Source of the DNA: Arenibacter sp041392165
GTDB taxonomy: Bacteria > Bacteroidota > Bacteroidia > Flavobacteriales > Flavobacteriaceae
DNA length: 64,000 bases
NCBI GenBank assembly: GCA_041392165.1
Contig: JAWKMN010000001.1
Location: 992,001 to 1,056,000 of the forward strand
Direction of reading: 5' to 3'
Shown here: positions 10,640 to 20,380 of the stretch, one piece after another
How positions within the stretch are numbered: position 1 is the stretch's first letter
Layout of the letters: each line of letters begins with the position of its first letter
Notes under the pieces: generated by a model
What the model saw: only the letters and a program-made list of their open reading frames with translations
The model's database searches: none
Told to the model about the DNA's origin: nothing
Position numbers and translations under genes: made by a program

Positions 10640-12170
10640 CTATTACTTCACCAGAAAATCCATACGTGGATATTTTTAAGTCCCTTTTGCCACTGAGGGC
10701 CCGTAAGGGTGTTTTTGGATTTCTGGGAATGTGCTTCCATACGCTGTAGTACATTTTTTAAGGTTTTGATGGCTTCCACTATAAAAGCTCCCTTGTTGAG
10801 CATAACGCATTCTGCCCTGTGCGCTAATGGTGGCATCTGAAATTTCCCAGCTCACATTGGCCATACCTTTTTTTGCCACTAGTGTCAACACCTGGGTGGC
10901 CAAATGGCAGGTGTTGTGCCGCCTCCGTACAGCAAATGTTGGTTCTGTACCTCAGAAAAATCGCTCAAATCCTATCTCCGCTGCCGAATCGCTAGTCATG
11001 GCGCTATTTTGATCTTTTCATTGCCGCGAAAAGGATGGACGGTAAATTTTCGAATGCTACCCTATTCTCTATCTTAAAAACGACCCCGGTATCAGTATCC
11101 CTATATCCTCGGTTCTTTTCAAAGGATGGCCACATCTTCGGCATTTCTTACAAGGAATAGCCCATAAGGTCGAATAGGCACTAATGAACAGCTTAATAAC
11201 TGCGTCTTCCGGGTAAGGAGGGCGAGGTTAAGATGGAGTCTCCGGTAAATTGATGCACCTTCCCCGGCCTTAGTTTTCTTATGGGGTTTTACCTCAATGA
11301 TGCAGTTTCCTCGTTAGGGGCTAACTACTTTGGCTGGCTATGGTACCATCATCGAAAAAATACGTCTGTCCGTTTTTAGGTCATCAATGATCTGTGGTAG
11401 GAAACTTCTATCAGAATGTTTTCCCCGGTGAGCACTATCTTTTTGCCTTTCCAATATGGGGAGTTGTTCTTTATCAGCAATAATTTGTCCCACTTGCCAA
11501 TCTTTAAACGGGACCGGTTTCTATCGTGTCCACGGTATCTGTTTTAAGATAGATATTGCCAATTCTTATTTTTGGGTCCCGGTAGGTCCATATAAATACG
11601 GATGGGGGTTGATTTTTGTATTGGATACGGTTTTTTATTTTGTCAAGGATATTTTTCCAAAGCGTTTCATTACCGTGACTAAGGTTTAAACGGGGCAATG
11701 TCCATGCCAGCAGAACTCAAATTTTTAATAAGTTTTATATCGGTGGCTGCTTCATCAGGCATAGTAACCATTATTTCTGTATCCCTATCCCCATGATCGG
11801 ATATAAAGAGGTCATTGGAGTGGCCCATCAATAGATGCTTACTTGCTGTAAAACCAAGTGTTTTCCCTGCTTGGTTTCCCTTTCCCAAGTTTTTCCATTC
11901 AATAATTTGACCAGCCCAAGGGCGTTGAGTATATTTTCGCATATGCGTATCCTGCCCCTGTTCCCAGAGAGGATATTCAATTTCGGACAGGTTGTTCTGA
12001 AGCTTTCGAATATCAGTACTTCGTAACAATAGATAACGATAAAGGTTTTTGGCACTGGACCTATATTGTGGGTGTACAGGCTTAGCTATCTATCTGCGGT
12101 GGGCTCATGCTTCAAAAAGTGTTTATAAATGGCCTCGAGTTCCCTTTCCAGTGTATGAGTTCATATTATA
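10640..12170 (-). pseudogene. Broken pyruvate-kinase-like protein
   Basis: Minus-strand fragments read ELEAIYKHFLKHEPTADR (about 12145), TEIMVTMPDEAATD followed by LSSAGMDIA (about 11790-11710), RLNLSHGNETLWKNILDKI (about 11695), DPKIRIGNI (about 11575), and a C-terminal AECVMLNKGAFIVEAIKTL then VLQRMEAHSQKSK (about 10810-10710). The MVTMP-EAATD and AGMD-ARLN-SH motifs and the VMLNKG-IVEAI ending are characteristic of pyruvate-kinase barrels, in the version with a long N-terminal extension. There are multiple frameshifts and probably internal deletions. It lies downstream of kduD and the DUF4861 gene on the same strand, so it belonged to the uronate operon. Confidence 0.72.
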
Positions 12171-12179
12171 GCATTTTAT

Positions 12180-13066
12180 TATATAAAAATACGCATATAA
12201 AAAAAGAAACAAGGGATACTTACTGTTGGAAATACAAAAAGGAAGTTAAATTTTTGGTCTAGGTTCAAACTTATCGTTTCGGATTCGACAAGTGATTTTC
12301 CATTGGCGTCCCAAGCGGCATATTCCAAATAAAAGCTGGTTCTTATAGGGCCAGTGGTAATGGTGCGCCATTTCGTATAGTATTGGAGTAGTAGAAGGTA
12401 GTGTCTATTTTGGCAGCAATACCGCCGACCCCGCGACCGGCACCTATCATGAAAATCGTCCAGGCCTTCCCCGGTATCCTTATGGTAACTGCCGGTTCCG
12501 CTGAATTCCTTTTTGCACCATTTACCAATTATGGGGTGGTCTACTTGTTTCAATAAGGCCTCGACACCATTGACGGGGACCGCCAGGTACATTGTCTTCC
12601 ACCATTTTCTGTGCGGGGGTCCGTGAACCTAAAGGCGACTTTGTTGTTTTCCCAAGTGTGATCATCGTGCCTTCCGGGTCTCGTCTGAATAGCATAGTTC
12701 CTGTGCCTTGGGGTTTGCCTTCTGGTTGCACTGTGACTTCTTCAGACTTGCTTTCCCCTTCGCCGCCATCCTCGGTTGAAAAGGATCATCGTCTAGAACC
12801 ATCTCCGCAATGTTATCTACCGTTTAGGATGATTTCGAGAGGTATTGGTTTCCATTGTTCGTAATACCAATAGAGGATAGGTCTTCTGCAACAGTAAGTT
12901 CACAGTTTCCGTAGTCCTCTCCCGTTAAGAATATTTTTTAATTGGCAGCACGCTGACGATTTGGTAGGGATATTGTTTTCGGAACAGGCAGGAGACGGCA
13001 CCGCTCCGTATCAAAAAATAGAGCTGTTTTGTACTGTATTTCCTTAATTCTTGTCTTAATTTTCAT
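12180..13066 (-). pseudogene. Broken DUF4861 family protein
   Basis: The start ATG is at 13064-13066 (MKIKTRIKEIQYKTALF, a signal-like N terminus), overlapping the kduD end. Later fragments include FTWENNKVAFR-like text (about 12640), KDTGEGLDDFH (about 12470), GAGRGVGGIAAKIDTTFYYS (about 12440-12380) and YLEYAAWDANGKSL (about 12330-12290), all typical of DUF4861, a family common in Bacteroidota polysaccharide-utilisation loci for uronic-acid glycans. Several frameshifts are present, and recognisable family sequence stops near 12235, so the 3' end also looks truncated. Confidence 0.7.
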
Positions 13067-13850
13067 TGGCAGGCTTTCCAATGGTAGCGAAGAGATGCCC
13101 CCATCTACATAGACTATTTGTCCGTTAACAAAATTATGGCCTTGGAACTTGGGAATGTAGCGCTCCCTGTGAATCGTTCGGATCTCCCCATTTGCCGGCA
13201 GGGGTTCTGCCCACTATAAATTCATTGAAGGGGTGTCCGTCTGCCCTTGTAGGGCGGTCTGTGCAGTGGCAAAATAACCTGGGCCTATGCCGTTGACTTG
13301 TATATTATATTTGGCCCATTCGGTTGCCATATTGCGCGTAAGCATCTTTAATCCGCCTTTGGCAGCAACGCGAGCACCTACCATCAATGCAGCCCAATTC
13401 GCTCATCATGGAACAAATATTGATGATCTTGCCTTCCTTTCTTGCAATCATGCCCTTTACTACCTGTTTGGAGACGATAAAGGGACTCACCAGATCTACT
13501 TTTACTACTTCCTCAAAATCCGCGACCTCCATTTCCTCTAATGGAATTCTTTTGATGATACCGGCATTGTTTACCAAAATATCGATAGGCCCAACCTCTT
13601 GTTCAATTTTTAAAATGTTTTCTATAACCTTGGTTTCATTGGTAACATCAAATAGGAAGCCGTGGGCCTTTAATCCCAAAGCTTCATATTCGATTACTGC
13701 CTTGTCCAATTTTTCCTGTGAGGAGGCTCCATTAATGGCCAAGGTGGCGCCTGCTTTTCCCAGTCCAATGGCCATGGCTTTTCCTAGGCCGTGCGTAGCT
13801 CCGGTAATCAGTGCCGTTTTTCCTGTTAGATCGAATAGGTTTAATGACAT
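13056..13850 (-). pseudogene. kduD: Broken 2-dehydro-3-deoxy-D-gluconate 5-dehydrogenase
   Basis: This short-chain dehydrogenase carries the Rossmann motif TGATHGLGKAMA (residues 17-28), NNAG (about 93), and a catalytic region now split by a frameshift after SMMSELG (about 13400). The remainder reads in other frames as MATEWAKYNIQVNGIGPGYF, VNGQIVYVDGG and ATIGKPANEN, ending at TAA (13056-13058). KduD interconverts DKI and KDG in unsaturated uronate breakdown. It lies 18 bp downstream of kduI in the same operon. At least three indels separate the fragments. Confidence 0.85.
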
Positions 13851-13868
13851 ATTGGTGTTTCCTTAGGG

Positions 13869-14711
13869 TTACTTTAAGTCTTTTATTTTACAGTGATCCA
13901 TATCCCCGTAATCCAGATTTTCACCGGCCATACCCCAAATAAAGGAATAATTGCTGGTGCCCGCGCCAGAGTGTATGGACCAAGGTGGGGAAATTACGGC
14001 TTCATTGTTGGCCATCCAGATATGTCTTGTTTCTTGGGGTTGTCCCATAAAATGGCAAACGGCTTGCCCTTCCGGAACTTCAAAATAGAAATACACTTCC
14101 ATTCTTCTATCGTGTACATGTGCCGGCATGGTGTTCCAAACACTGCCCGGTTTCAATTCTGTCATTCCCATTTGGACCTGACAGGTCTCTACCAGACTGT
14201 TCACGATCAATTTTCTTATAGTTCTTGCATTGGCGGTTTCCATTGATCCCATTTTTACGATTTCGGCATCGGCCCGACTTATTTTTTTAGTAGGGAAAAC
14301 TTTATGGGCCGGGGTGGAATTAAGATAGAATTTGGCAGGCGTATCCATACGGTCACTGCTGAAGCTGACTTCCTTGTTTTCCTTGCCAATATATAGGGCC
14401 TCTTTGTAGTCCAAATTATATTTTTGGCCATCTACGGTTACGGAACCTGAACCGCCTACGTTGATGATACCTATCTCCCTTCGCTCCAAAAAATAGTCCG
14501 ATTTTAAAGGACCTATGGTGGCTAGCTTTAACGGGGTTTTAACAGGAACTGCCCCTCCAACGATATACCTGTCAAAATGGGTATATATTAAATTGATCGT
14601 ATCCGTTTCCATTAAATTCTGGATGAGGAATTCTTTTCTCAGTTCTTCTGTAGTCAGCGCTTTGGTCTCTTTGGGAGAGCAGGCATATCTAAGTTCGTAA
14701 TTATTTTTCAT
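13869..14711 (-). CDS. kduI: 5-dehydro-4-deoxy-D-glucuronate isomerase
   Basis: Length is 280 aa, the usual length for KduI. The cupin metal site is visible as PAHVHDRRMEVYFYFE (about residues 196-211), giving two His and a Glu. KduI isomerises the keto-uronate released from unsaturated oligouronides to DKII, the substrate of KduD. It is the first gene of the minus-strand kdu operon and is divergent from the LacI-family gene; the 140-bp gap holds a perfect palindrome suited to LacI binding. It is the only operon member that remains intact. Confidence 0.93.
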   Translation of the reverse strand: MKNNYELRYACSPKETKALTTEELRKEFLIQNLMETDTINLIYTHFDRYIVGGAVPVKTPLKLATIGPLKSDYFLERREIGIINVGGSGSVTVDGQKYNLDYKEALYIGKENKEVSFSSDRMDTPAKFYLNSTPAHKVFPTKKISRADAEIVKMGSMETANARTIRKLIVNSLVETCQVQMGMTELKPGSVWNTMPAHVHDRRMEVYFYFEVPEGQAVCHFMGQPQETRHIWMANNEAVISPPWSIHSGAGTSNYSFIWGMAGENLDYGDMDHCKIKDLK

Positions 14712-14798
14712 GATTTTGAATGACCATTTTTTGGTTTTTGCAAATAGTGGGAATGCGGTAGTATTTTTATAGATGGTAAATATATTGAAAAATCATCA

Positions 14799-14818
14799 AA
14801 ATACAATCGATTGTATTT
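14799..14818. promoter_or_regulatory. LacI-family operator palindrome
   Basis: AAATACAATCGATTGTATTT is a perfect 20-bp palindrome with the central CG typical of LacI/GalR operators. It lies in the divergent kduI-lacI promoter region, 10 bp upstream of a TATATTTG -7 element for the regulator gene and beside a TATATTTA candidate reading towards kduI (minus strand, 14784-14777). Confidence 0.75.
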
Positions 14819-14827
14819 AGGAATATG

Positions 14828-14835
14828 TATATTTG
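14828..14835 (+). promoter_or_regulatory. -7 promoter element for the lacI-family gene
   Basis: TATATTTG matches the Bacteroidota TAnnTTTG -7 consensus exactly and lies 16 nt before the first ATG at 14852. Confidence 0.55.
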
Positions 14836-14851
14836 ATAGGGTAAAGAACCA

Positions 14852-15887
14852 ATGTTTATGGAAAATAAGACAACCATACATGATATCGCCAGGGCAATGA
14901 AGATAGATGCCTCCACCGTTTCCAGAGCGTTGAACAATAGTCCAAGGGTTAGCCGGAAGACCAAAGACAGAATATTGGCCAAAGCCAATGAACTGGGCTA
15001 TCAACGCAATGAACTGGCTTCAAACCTTCGCAAGAGCGTAACCAATACCATAGGGGTAATTGTACCGAGAATATCCCGGCATTTTTTTTCATCCGTTATT
15101 TCTGGCATAGAGGAAGCTGCCTATATTGGGGGCTATAATGTAATTATATGTCAGTCTATGGAACAATTGGAACGGGAACGTAAGATTATAGCAAATCTAT
15201 TGGCTAACCGGGTAGCCGGAGTATTGCTGTCCGTTTCCATGGAGACCGTTGAATTTGACCATTTATTGAATATGAAAAACAATGGTACCCCATTTTTGTT
15301 TTTCGACAGGCATTGTGAAATTGAGGGTGTCAGTAGTGTGCTCATCGACGACTTTCAGGCTGGCTTCGATGCCACGGAGCATCTAATTTTAAACGGATGC
15401 AACAATATTGGACATTTTTCCGGGCCCCAGGAACTGGCTATTTACCGCAATAGGACTGCTGGTTACAAGAAGGCCTTGGAAAAACACAGGATTCCCTATA
15501 GGCAGGAAATGGTGCTTCATTCCCGTTTAATGGAAGAAGATGGGGAGGTAGGGGCAAGGACCTTACTTTCTTTGCCATATAAGGTAGATGGGTTGTTTTC
15601 CGCCAATGATGTTGCGGCCATTGGTGCTATGAAATATTTTAAGAAGGAAGGTGTAAAAGTACCTGAACATGTGTCCATTGTAGGGTTTAGCAATGAACCG
15701 GTTTCGGGGATAATAGATCCTCTTTGACCACTATGGATCAACCGGGTTTGAAATTGGGCAGCTTGCCACCAGATTATTGCTGCAAGAAATAAACAATACA
15801 CCCAATACCAATATCGACATGGCCAAAACAACAATTTTAAAGTCGTCCTTAATTGAACGCGAATCTTCGGGAAGATTTAACCATTAA
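14852..15887 (+). pseudogene. LacI-family transcriptional regulator, frameshifted near the C terminus
   Basis: The N-terminal helix-turn-helix reads TTIHDIARAMKIDASTVSRA and is followed by the hinge RNELASNLRKS and a periplasmic-binding-type effector domain. ATG at 14852 or 14858 fits. The frame stops at 15725-15727, but family sequence continues in another frame (TTMDQPG, then ATRLLLQEI, and SSLIERESSGRFNH ending at TAA 15885-15887). Two short T-runs (about 15722-15724 and 15753-15755) each look one base short. It presumably represses or activates kdu genes through the palindrome at 14799. The defects could be decay or homopolymer errors. Confidence 0.8.
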
Positions 15888-15963
15888 CCCTGAATTCTAT
15901 GGAAACTATAGGGTTCATAACCTTTGGAAACGCGAGAACTCGGAAATTGGACATTAGTTAAAC

Positions 15964-16953
15964 CTACTTATCCTGATAGGAATTGACAGATTTGGTCTTT
16001 TTTATAATATGCTCCATGATCATAGGGGCATGTATCCTGGAGTTTTCTATAAACCATTTATGGGTTTCCATTCCCCCGCAAATTACTCCGGCCAGGTATA
16101 AATTATCTATATTGGTTTCCATGGTTTGGGGATTGCAAGGGAAGCCTTTTCCCGTCATTGGACAATTGATCCCTATTTTTTCCAAGAAACCAAAATTGGG
16201 CATGTATCCGGTTAGGGCCAGAACGTAATCGTTCTTTAAACGTATAGTTCCATTGGACGAATTCAGGATAATTTCATCTTCCTTAATTTCCCGTACCGTA
16301 CTATTGTAATGGACTTTTATACTGCCTTCCTCAATCCTGTTCATAATATCGGGCCTTACCCAATATTTTACCCGTTGGCCCACTTCCGGGCCTCTAATGA
16401 TCAAGGAAACATCGGCGCCCTTCCTATAACACTCCAAGGCAGCGTCTATGGCCGAATTACTGGCCCCGATGACCGCTACTTTCTGACTGGAATAATAATG
16501 GGGATCCTTGTAATAATGGGAAACTTTTTTTAAATCCTCTCCAGGTACGTTCATTCTGTTCGGAATATCGTAGAATCCTGTAGCAATGATCACATTGTTG
16601 GATAGGTAAGTGTTCTTATCGGCGTTAAGGTGGAAGAGCCCATCAATTTTCTCAATGGAGTTTACTTTTTCAAAAAGGGAAATATTCAGATTATTGGAGG
16701 CCACTATACGTCTATAATATTCCAGGGCCTCATTTCTTTTAGGTTTCGCCTCTATGCTAATAAAAGGAATTTCATCGATTTCCAGTTTCTCGGAAGAGGA
16801 AAAGAATTGCATGTTCAGGGGATAATTGTATAAGGAATTAACGATACATCCCTTTTCAAGAATTATATAGGACAATCCTTTTTTCTTGGCTTCCAGGCCA
16901 CAGGCAATGCCACTGGGTCCGCCTCAAACAATAACTACGTCCCAAATCTTCAT
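15964..16953 (-). pseudogene. ypdA: YpdA-type flavin (bacillithiol disulfide) reductase with an early in-frame stop
   Basis: From ATG at 16951-16953 the product begins MKIWDVVIV, then has TGA at 16924-16926 where the FAD-binding GGGPSG motif needs a glycine (GGA). After the stop the frame is open to the end. The second NAD(P)-binding motif is VIGASNSAIDAALE, and the C-terminal LAGVICGG motif is present. About 329 aa in total, as expected for YpdA, which reduces bacillithiol disulfide. The ATG overlaps the rpe stop (ATGA), so rpe-ypdA is an operon. A single G-to-T change explains the stop; an internal start at 16875 would lack the FAD motif. Confidence 0.8.
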
Positions 16954-17612
16954 TGTCCTATTATTTTTTTGAGTTCTTGAATCGTTTGCTCAGGGTCTTT
17001 GCTCTTAAAAATAAAACTTCCGGCAACCAATATATCGGCTCCCGCATCTATTAATTCCTTGGCATTTTCAGAGGTAACCCCGCCATCGACCTCAATTAGG
17101 GTACGGGCACTTTTCCTATTGATGAGTTCTTTCAGGGCCTTTATTTTTCGATAGGTGTTTTCAATAAACGATTGTCCCCCAAATCCTGGATTTACGCTCA
17201 TGATACATACCAGATCGATATCATGGATAACATCCTCCAATACATTAATATTGGTATGCGGGTTTAATGCCACCCCAGCCGCCATTCCTTCCGCTTTTAT
17301 GGCTTGTAGGGTACGGTGCAAATGTGGACAGGCCTCATAATGAACGGTCAGGTTATTGGCACCCAATTGGGCAAAGGTCTTGATATAGCGATCTGGATCC
17401 ACGATCATGAGATGAACGTCCAAGGTTTTGGTGGCATGTGCCGCAATTGCCTTTAGGACCGGCATTCCAAAGGAGATGTTGGGTACAAAAACACCGTCCA
17501 TAATATCAATATGGTGCCAATCGGCCCCACTGTGGTTTACCATTTCAATATCGCGTTGTAGATTGGCAAAATCGGCGGCCAAGAGGGAAGGGGCAATAAT
17601 TTTTTTGTCCAT
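16950..17612 (-). CDS. rpe: Ribulose-phosphate 3-epimerase
   Basis: Length is 220 aa, full length for the family. It opens with IAPSLLAADFANL, and the catalytic and metal residues are visible in HIDIMDGVFVPNISFG (about 37-52), DVHLMI (65-70), MSVNPGFGGQSF (138-149) and EVDGGV (174-179). The enzyme interconverts ribulose-5-P and xylulose-5-P in the cytosolic pentose phosphate pathway. Its last base pairs overlap the ypdA start by 4 nt. Confidence 0.95.
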   Translation of the reverse strand: MDKKIIAPSLLAADFANLQRDIEMVNHSGADWHHIDIMDGVFVPNISFGMPVLKAIAAHATKTLDVHLMIVDPDRYIKTFAQLGANNLTVHYEACPHLHRTLQAIKAEGMAAGVALNPHTNINVLEDVIHDIDLVCIMSVNPGFGGQSFIENTYRKIKALKELINRKSARTLIEVDGGVTSENAKELIDAGADILVAGSFIFKSKDPEQTIQELKKIIGQ

Positions 17613-17723
17613 TGCTTTTATTGAAATTATTTCTACAAAGGTAGTGAAATGATATGGTTTATAGGAGTTGGGGGATGCGTTTATAAGTGATGGGCCAGTA
17701 GTCGATTCCAGGTAGATATGTTC

Positions 17724-18959
17724 TTAATACCAGCGTTTCTTTTTCTTTTTGGAGGCAACGGACTTCCTGCCCTTTTTATATTTGCTGCCCTGTTTTTTAT
17801 GGACTTGTGGTTTGGCCTTGGGATCCAGGGGATATGGATGGTCTTCAATAACCTGGATGTGTTTTTGCATCAGTTTTTGAATAGCGGATACATATCCTTT
17901 TTCATCCGCCGAACAAAAGGCATAGGATGTTCCCGTATTTCCCGCTCTTCCCGTTCTTCCTATCCGGTGCACATAGGTTTCCGGTACATTGGGTAGGTCA
18001 AAATTGATAACGGCATCCAGTTCGTCTATGTCCAATCCACGGGCGGCAACATCCGTGGCCACAAGAATGTTCGTTATTCCTTGCCTGAATTTGCCCAGTG
18101 CCGCCTGTCGCTCGTCCTGTGACTTGTCCCCGTGTAGGCTATCTACCTTAAAGTTGTTGTTGCGGAGGGTTTTTTCCAATTTGTCCACCCCGTATTTTGT
18201 GCGTCTAAAGATTAGGATATTGCCCTTTATGGTATTTCTTAGTAGGTACAGGCAGAGTTCTATTTTGTTGGGTTTTGGTGTGTAATACAATAATTGGTGT
18301 ACGGTGGCTGCTGCCGAAGAAGTTGGGGTTATGGCTACTTTCTTGGGATCTTTTAGGATGGTGTTGGCCAATTGCACCACTTTAAAAGGCATGGTGGCCG
18401 AAAAAAGGAGGGTCTGTTTTTCATCGGGGCAAAGGCGTTCAATTTTTTTAACGTCATCTATAAAACCCATATCCAGCATCAGATCGGCCTCGTCCAGAAC
18501 CAATGTTTCCACATAGTCCAAATTTACCTTATCCTGTTTATGTAGGTCCAATAACCTGCCTGGTGTAGCCACCAGGATATCCATTCCCTTTTTTAAAGCG
18601 GCTATTTGTGGTTCTATCTTTGTTCCGCCATATATAACGGCCGATGTTAAGTGGGTGTACTTGCCGTAATCCAAGAAGCTTTCCTGGATCTGCGAGGCCA
18701 ATTCACGGGTGGGGCTTATAATCAGTGCTTTGATCTTTCTGCCTTTTTCCGAAGTTTCCTGCTTGTCAAATAGGAGCTGTAGTATGGGCAAGGCAAAGGC
18801 GGCAGTTTTGCCCGTTCCTGTTTCTGCTGAGGCTATAATGTCATTTCTTTGTAGGGCCAGGGGGATGACAATTTCCTGAACAGCGGTTGGGTCGTCATAG
18901 TTTTTTTCCGCGACTGCCCTCAAGAGATGTTTATTTAATTTCAATGCTTTAAAATTCAT
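17724..18959 (-). CDS. DEAD-box ATP-dependent RNA helicase
   Basis: Length is 411 aa from the ATG at 18957-18959 (MNFKALKLNKHL); this start was chosen over an upstream in-frame ATG because the Q-motif spacing then fits the family. Motifs in order: AETGTGKTAAFALP (I), PTRELASQIQ (Ia), ATPGRLLDL, DEADLMLDMGF (II), SATMP (III), DVAARGLDID (V) and HRIGRTGRAG (VI). A basic Lys-rich tail (KKQGSKYKKGRK) follows, typical of RhlE-like helicases in ribosome assembly or RNA turnover. Confidence 0.93.
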   Translation of the reverse strand: MNFKALKLNKHLLRAVAEKNYDDPTAVQEIVIPLALQRNDIIASAETGTGKTAAFALPILQLLFDKQETSEKGRKIKALIISPTRELASQIQESFLDYGKYTHLTSAVIYGGTKIEPQIAALKKGMDILVATPGRLLDLHKQDKVNLDYVETLVLDEADLMLDMGFIDDVKKIERLCPDEKQTLLFSATMPFKVVQLANTILKDPKKVAITPTSSAAATVHQLLYYTPKPNKIELCLYLLRNTIKGNILIFRRTKYGVDKLEKTLRNNNFKVDSLHGDKSQDERQAALGKFRQGITNILVATDVAARGLDIDELDAVINFDLPNVPETYVHRIGRTGRAGNTGTSYAFCSADEKGYVSAIQKLMQKHIQVIEDHPYPLDPKAKPQVHKKQGSKYKKGRKSVASKKKKKRWY

Positions 18960-19186
18960 AGGAATACCTTTTTTAGGTAGTGATGTGTACAAAGATAAGG
19001 GGTTTGGACAATACGAATATTCAACGGGGTGGGTAAAAGATCAATTTTCAGGATATGGGCAGATCGGACCATTTGCCTTTGAAGGCTGTATATATCCCGG
19101 TATTGTACTTTTTTTTCAAGAAAAAGTGTTCGCAGAAGTGTTCGATAGGCTTTGTAACGCCCCAATTTATCGGGTTTTTAATTGAA

Positions 19187-19211
19187 AAACTCCGGTAATC
19201 AGCCGGAGTTT
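19187..19211 (-). terminator. Terminator downstream of rpoD
   Basis: AAACTCCGG/CCGGAGTTT stem with a short loop, followed on the minus strand by a T-rich stretch. It lies about 120 bp past the rpoD stop. Confidence 0.7.
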
Positions 19212-19329
19212 ATTCATCAATCAAAAAACGAACAGTCATGATAACTGTTGTTACGGTACACAATTTACAATTTCTGTGCCAACTTTCCCATGGAAGGAAG
19301 TGTTTGCGCAAAAAAAATAATTGTTTGGA

Positions 19330-20193
19330 TTAACCAAGATATGTTTTCAGGATTTTACTTCTTGAAGTGTGTTTTAGCCTTCTAATTGCTTTTTCCTTTA
19401 TTTGGCGGACCCTTTCCCTGGTAAGGTCAAAAGTCTCCCCTATTTCTTCCAATGTCATGGAATGTTGCCCTGCCAGGCCAAAGTACAGACGGATTACATC
19501 CGCTTCCCTTGGGGTCAAGGTTTCCAAAGCCCTTTCTATTTCCGTTCTAAGGGATTCGTGCAACAACTCCTTGTCCGGATTTGGGGATTCCCCACTGCGA
19601 AGTACATCGTATAGGTTGGAATCTTCACCGTCTATCAAGGGAGCATCCATGGATACGTGGCGACCTGAATTTTTTAACGATTGCTTTACGTCCTCGACCG
19701 TCATATCTAGTTCCTTGGCAATTTCTTCCGCGGAAGGTTGTCTTTCGTGGGCCTGCTCCAAGAAGGCAAAGGTCTTATTTATCTTGTTGATAGACCCTAT
19801 CTTGTTCAAGGGCAGTCTTACAATACGCGATTGTTCTGCCAAAGCTTGTAATATGGATTGGCGAATCCACCAAACCGCATAGGATATAAACTTAAAACCA
19901 CGTGTTTCATCAAAACGTTGTGCAGCTTTAATCAGGCCAAGGTTGCCTTCGTTGATCAAATCCGGAAGGGTCAAACCTTGATTTTGGTATTGTTTTGCAA
20001 CGGAAACCACGAATCGTAAATTGGCCTTGGTCAATTTTTCCAGTGCACGTTGATCACCTGCCTTGATCCGCTGTGCCAATTCTACTTCTTCATCTGCGGT
20101 AATTAAATCAACCTTACCTATTTCCTGTAAGTATTTATCCAAAGAAGCAGTTTCTCTATTGGTAACCTGTTTTGTAATTTTAAGCTGTCTCAT
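19330..20193 (-). CDS. rpoD: Primary sigma factor RpoD (short Bacteroidota type)
   Basis: Length is 287 aa, lacking the long region 1.1 and spacer of proteobacterial sigma-70, as usual in Bacteroidota. Region 1.2 begins DKYLQEIGKVDLI; region 2 has LRFVVSVAKQYQNQGL, DLINEGNLGL and GFKFISYAVWWIRQSI; region 4 has LTPREADVIRLYFGL and the helix-turn-helix LTRERVRQIKEKAIRRL. It directs RNA polymerase to TAnnTTTG -7 promoters, several of which are visible in this window. It follows pnp and rpsO, a typical flavobacterial order. Confidence 0.95.
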   Translation of the reverse strand: MRQLKITKQVTNRETASLDKYLQEIGKVDLITADEEVELAQRIKAGDQRALEKLTKANLRFVVSVAKQYQNQGLTLPDLINEGNLGLIKAAQRFDETRGFKFISYAVWWIRQSILQALAEQSRIVRLPLNKIGSINKINKTFAFLEQAHERQPSAEEIAKELDMTVEDVKQSLKNSGRHVSMDAPLIDGEDSNLYDVLRSGESPNPDKELLHESLRTEIERALETLTPREADVIRLYFGLAGQHSMTLEEIGETFDLTRERVRQIKEKAIRRLKHTSRSKILKTYLG

Positions 20194-20312
20194 CGAAATT
20201 TTATCTGTCTAAATTATTTGCATTAAGCATAAGCTGCATAAGTTTATACGCTGAAAACTTGGAAATGTTACAATTGGTCCGGTTAATTTTACTTTTTTAG
20301 ATAAAATGCATG

Positions 20313-20353
20313 AAAAAAGCCACGTCTACCTTCAAAAAAGGTGAAAACGTGGC
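20313..20353 (-). terminator. Terminator of the rpsO-pnp unit
   Basis: On the minus strand GCCACGTTTTCACC pairs with GAAGGTAGACGTGGC (one bulge), followed by six T. Confidence 0.85.
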
Positions 20354-20380
20354 TTAGGTATTGTGACCGTTATTGTAAAA

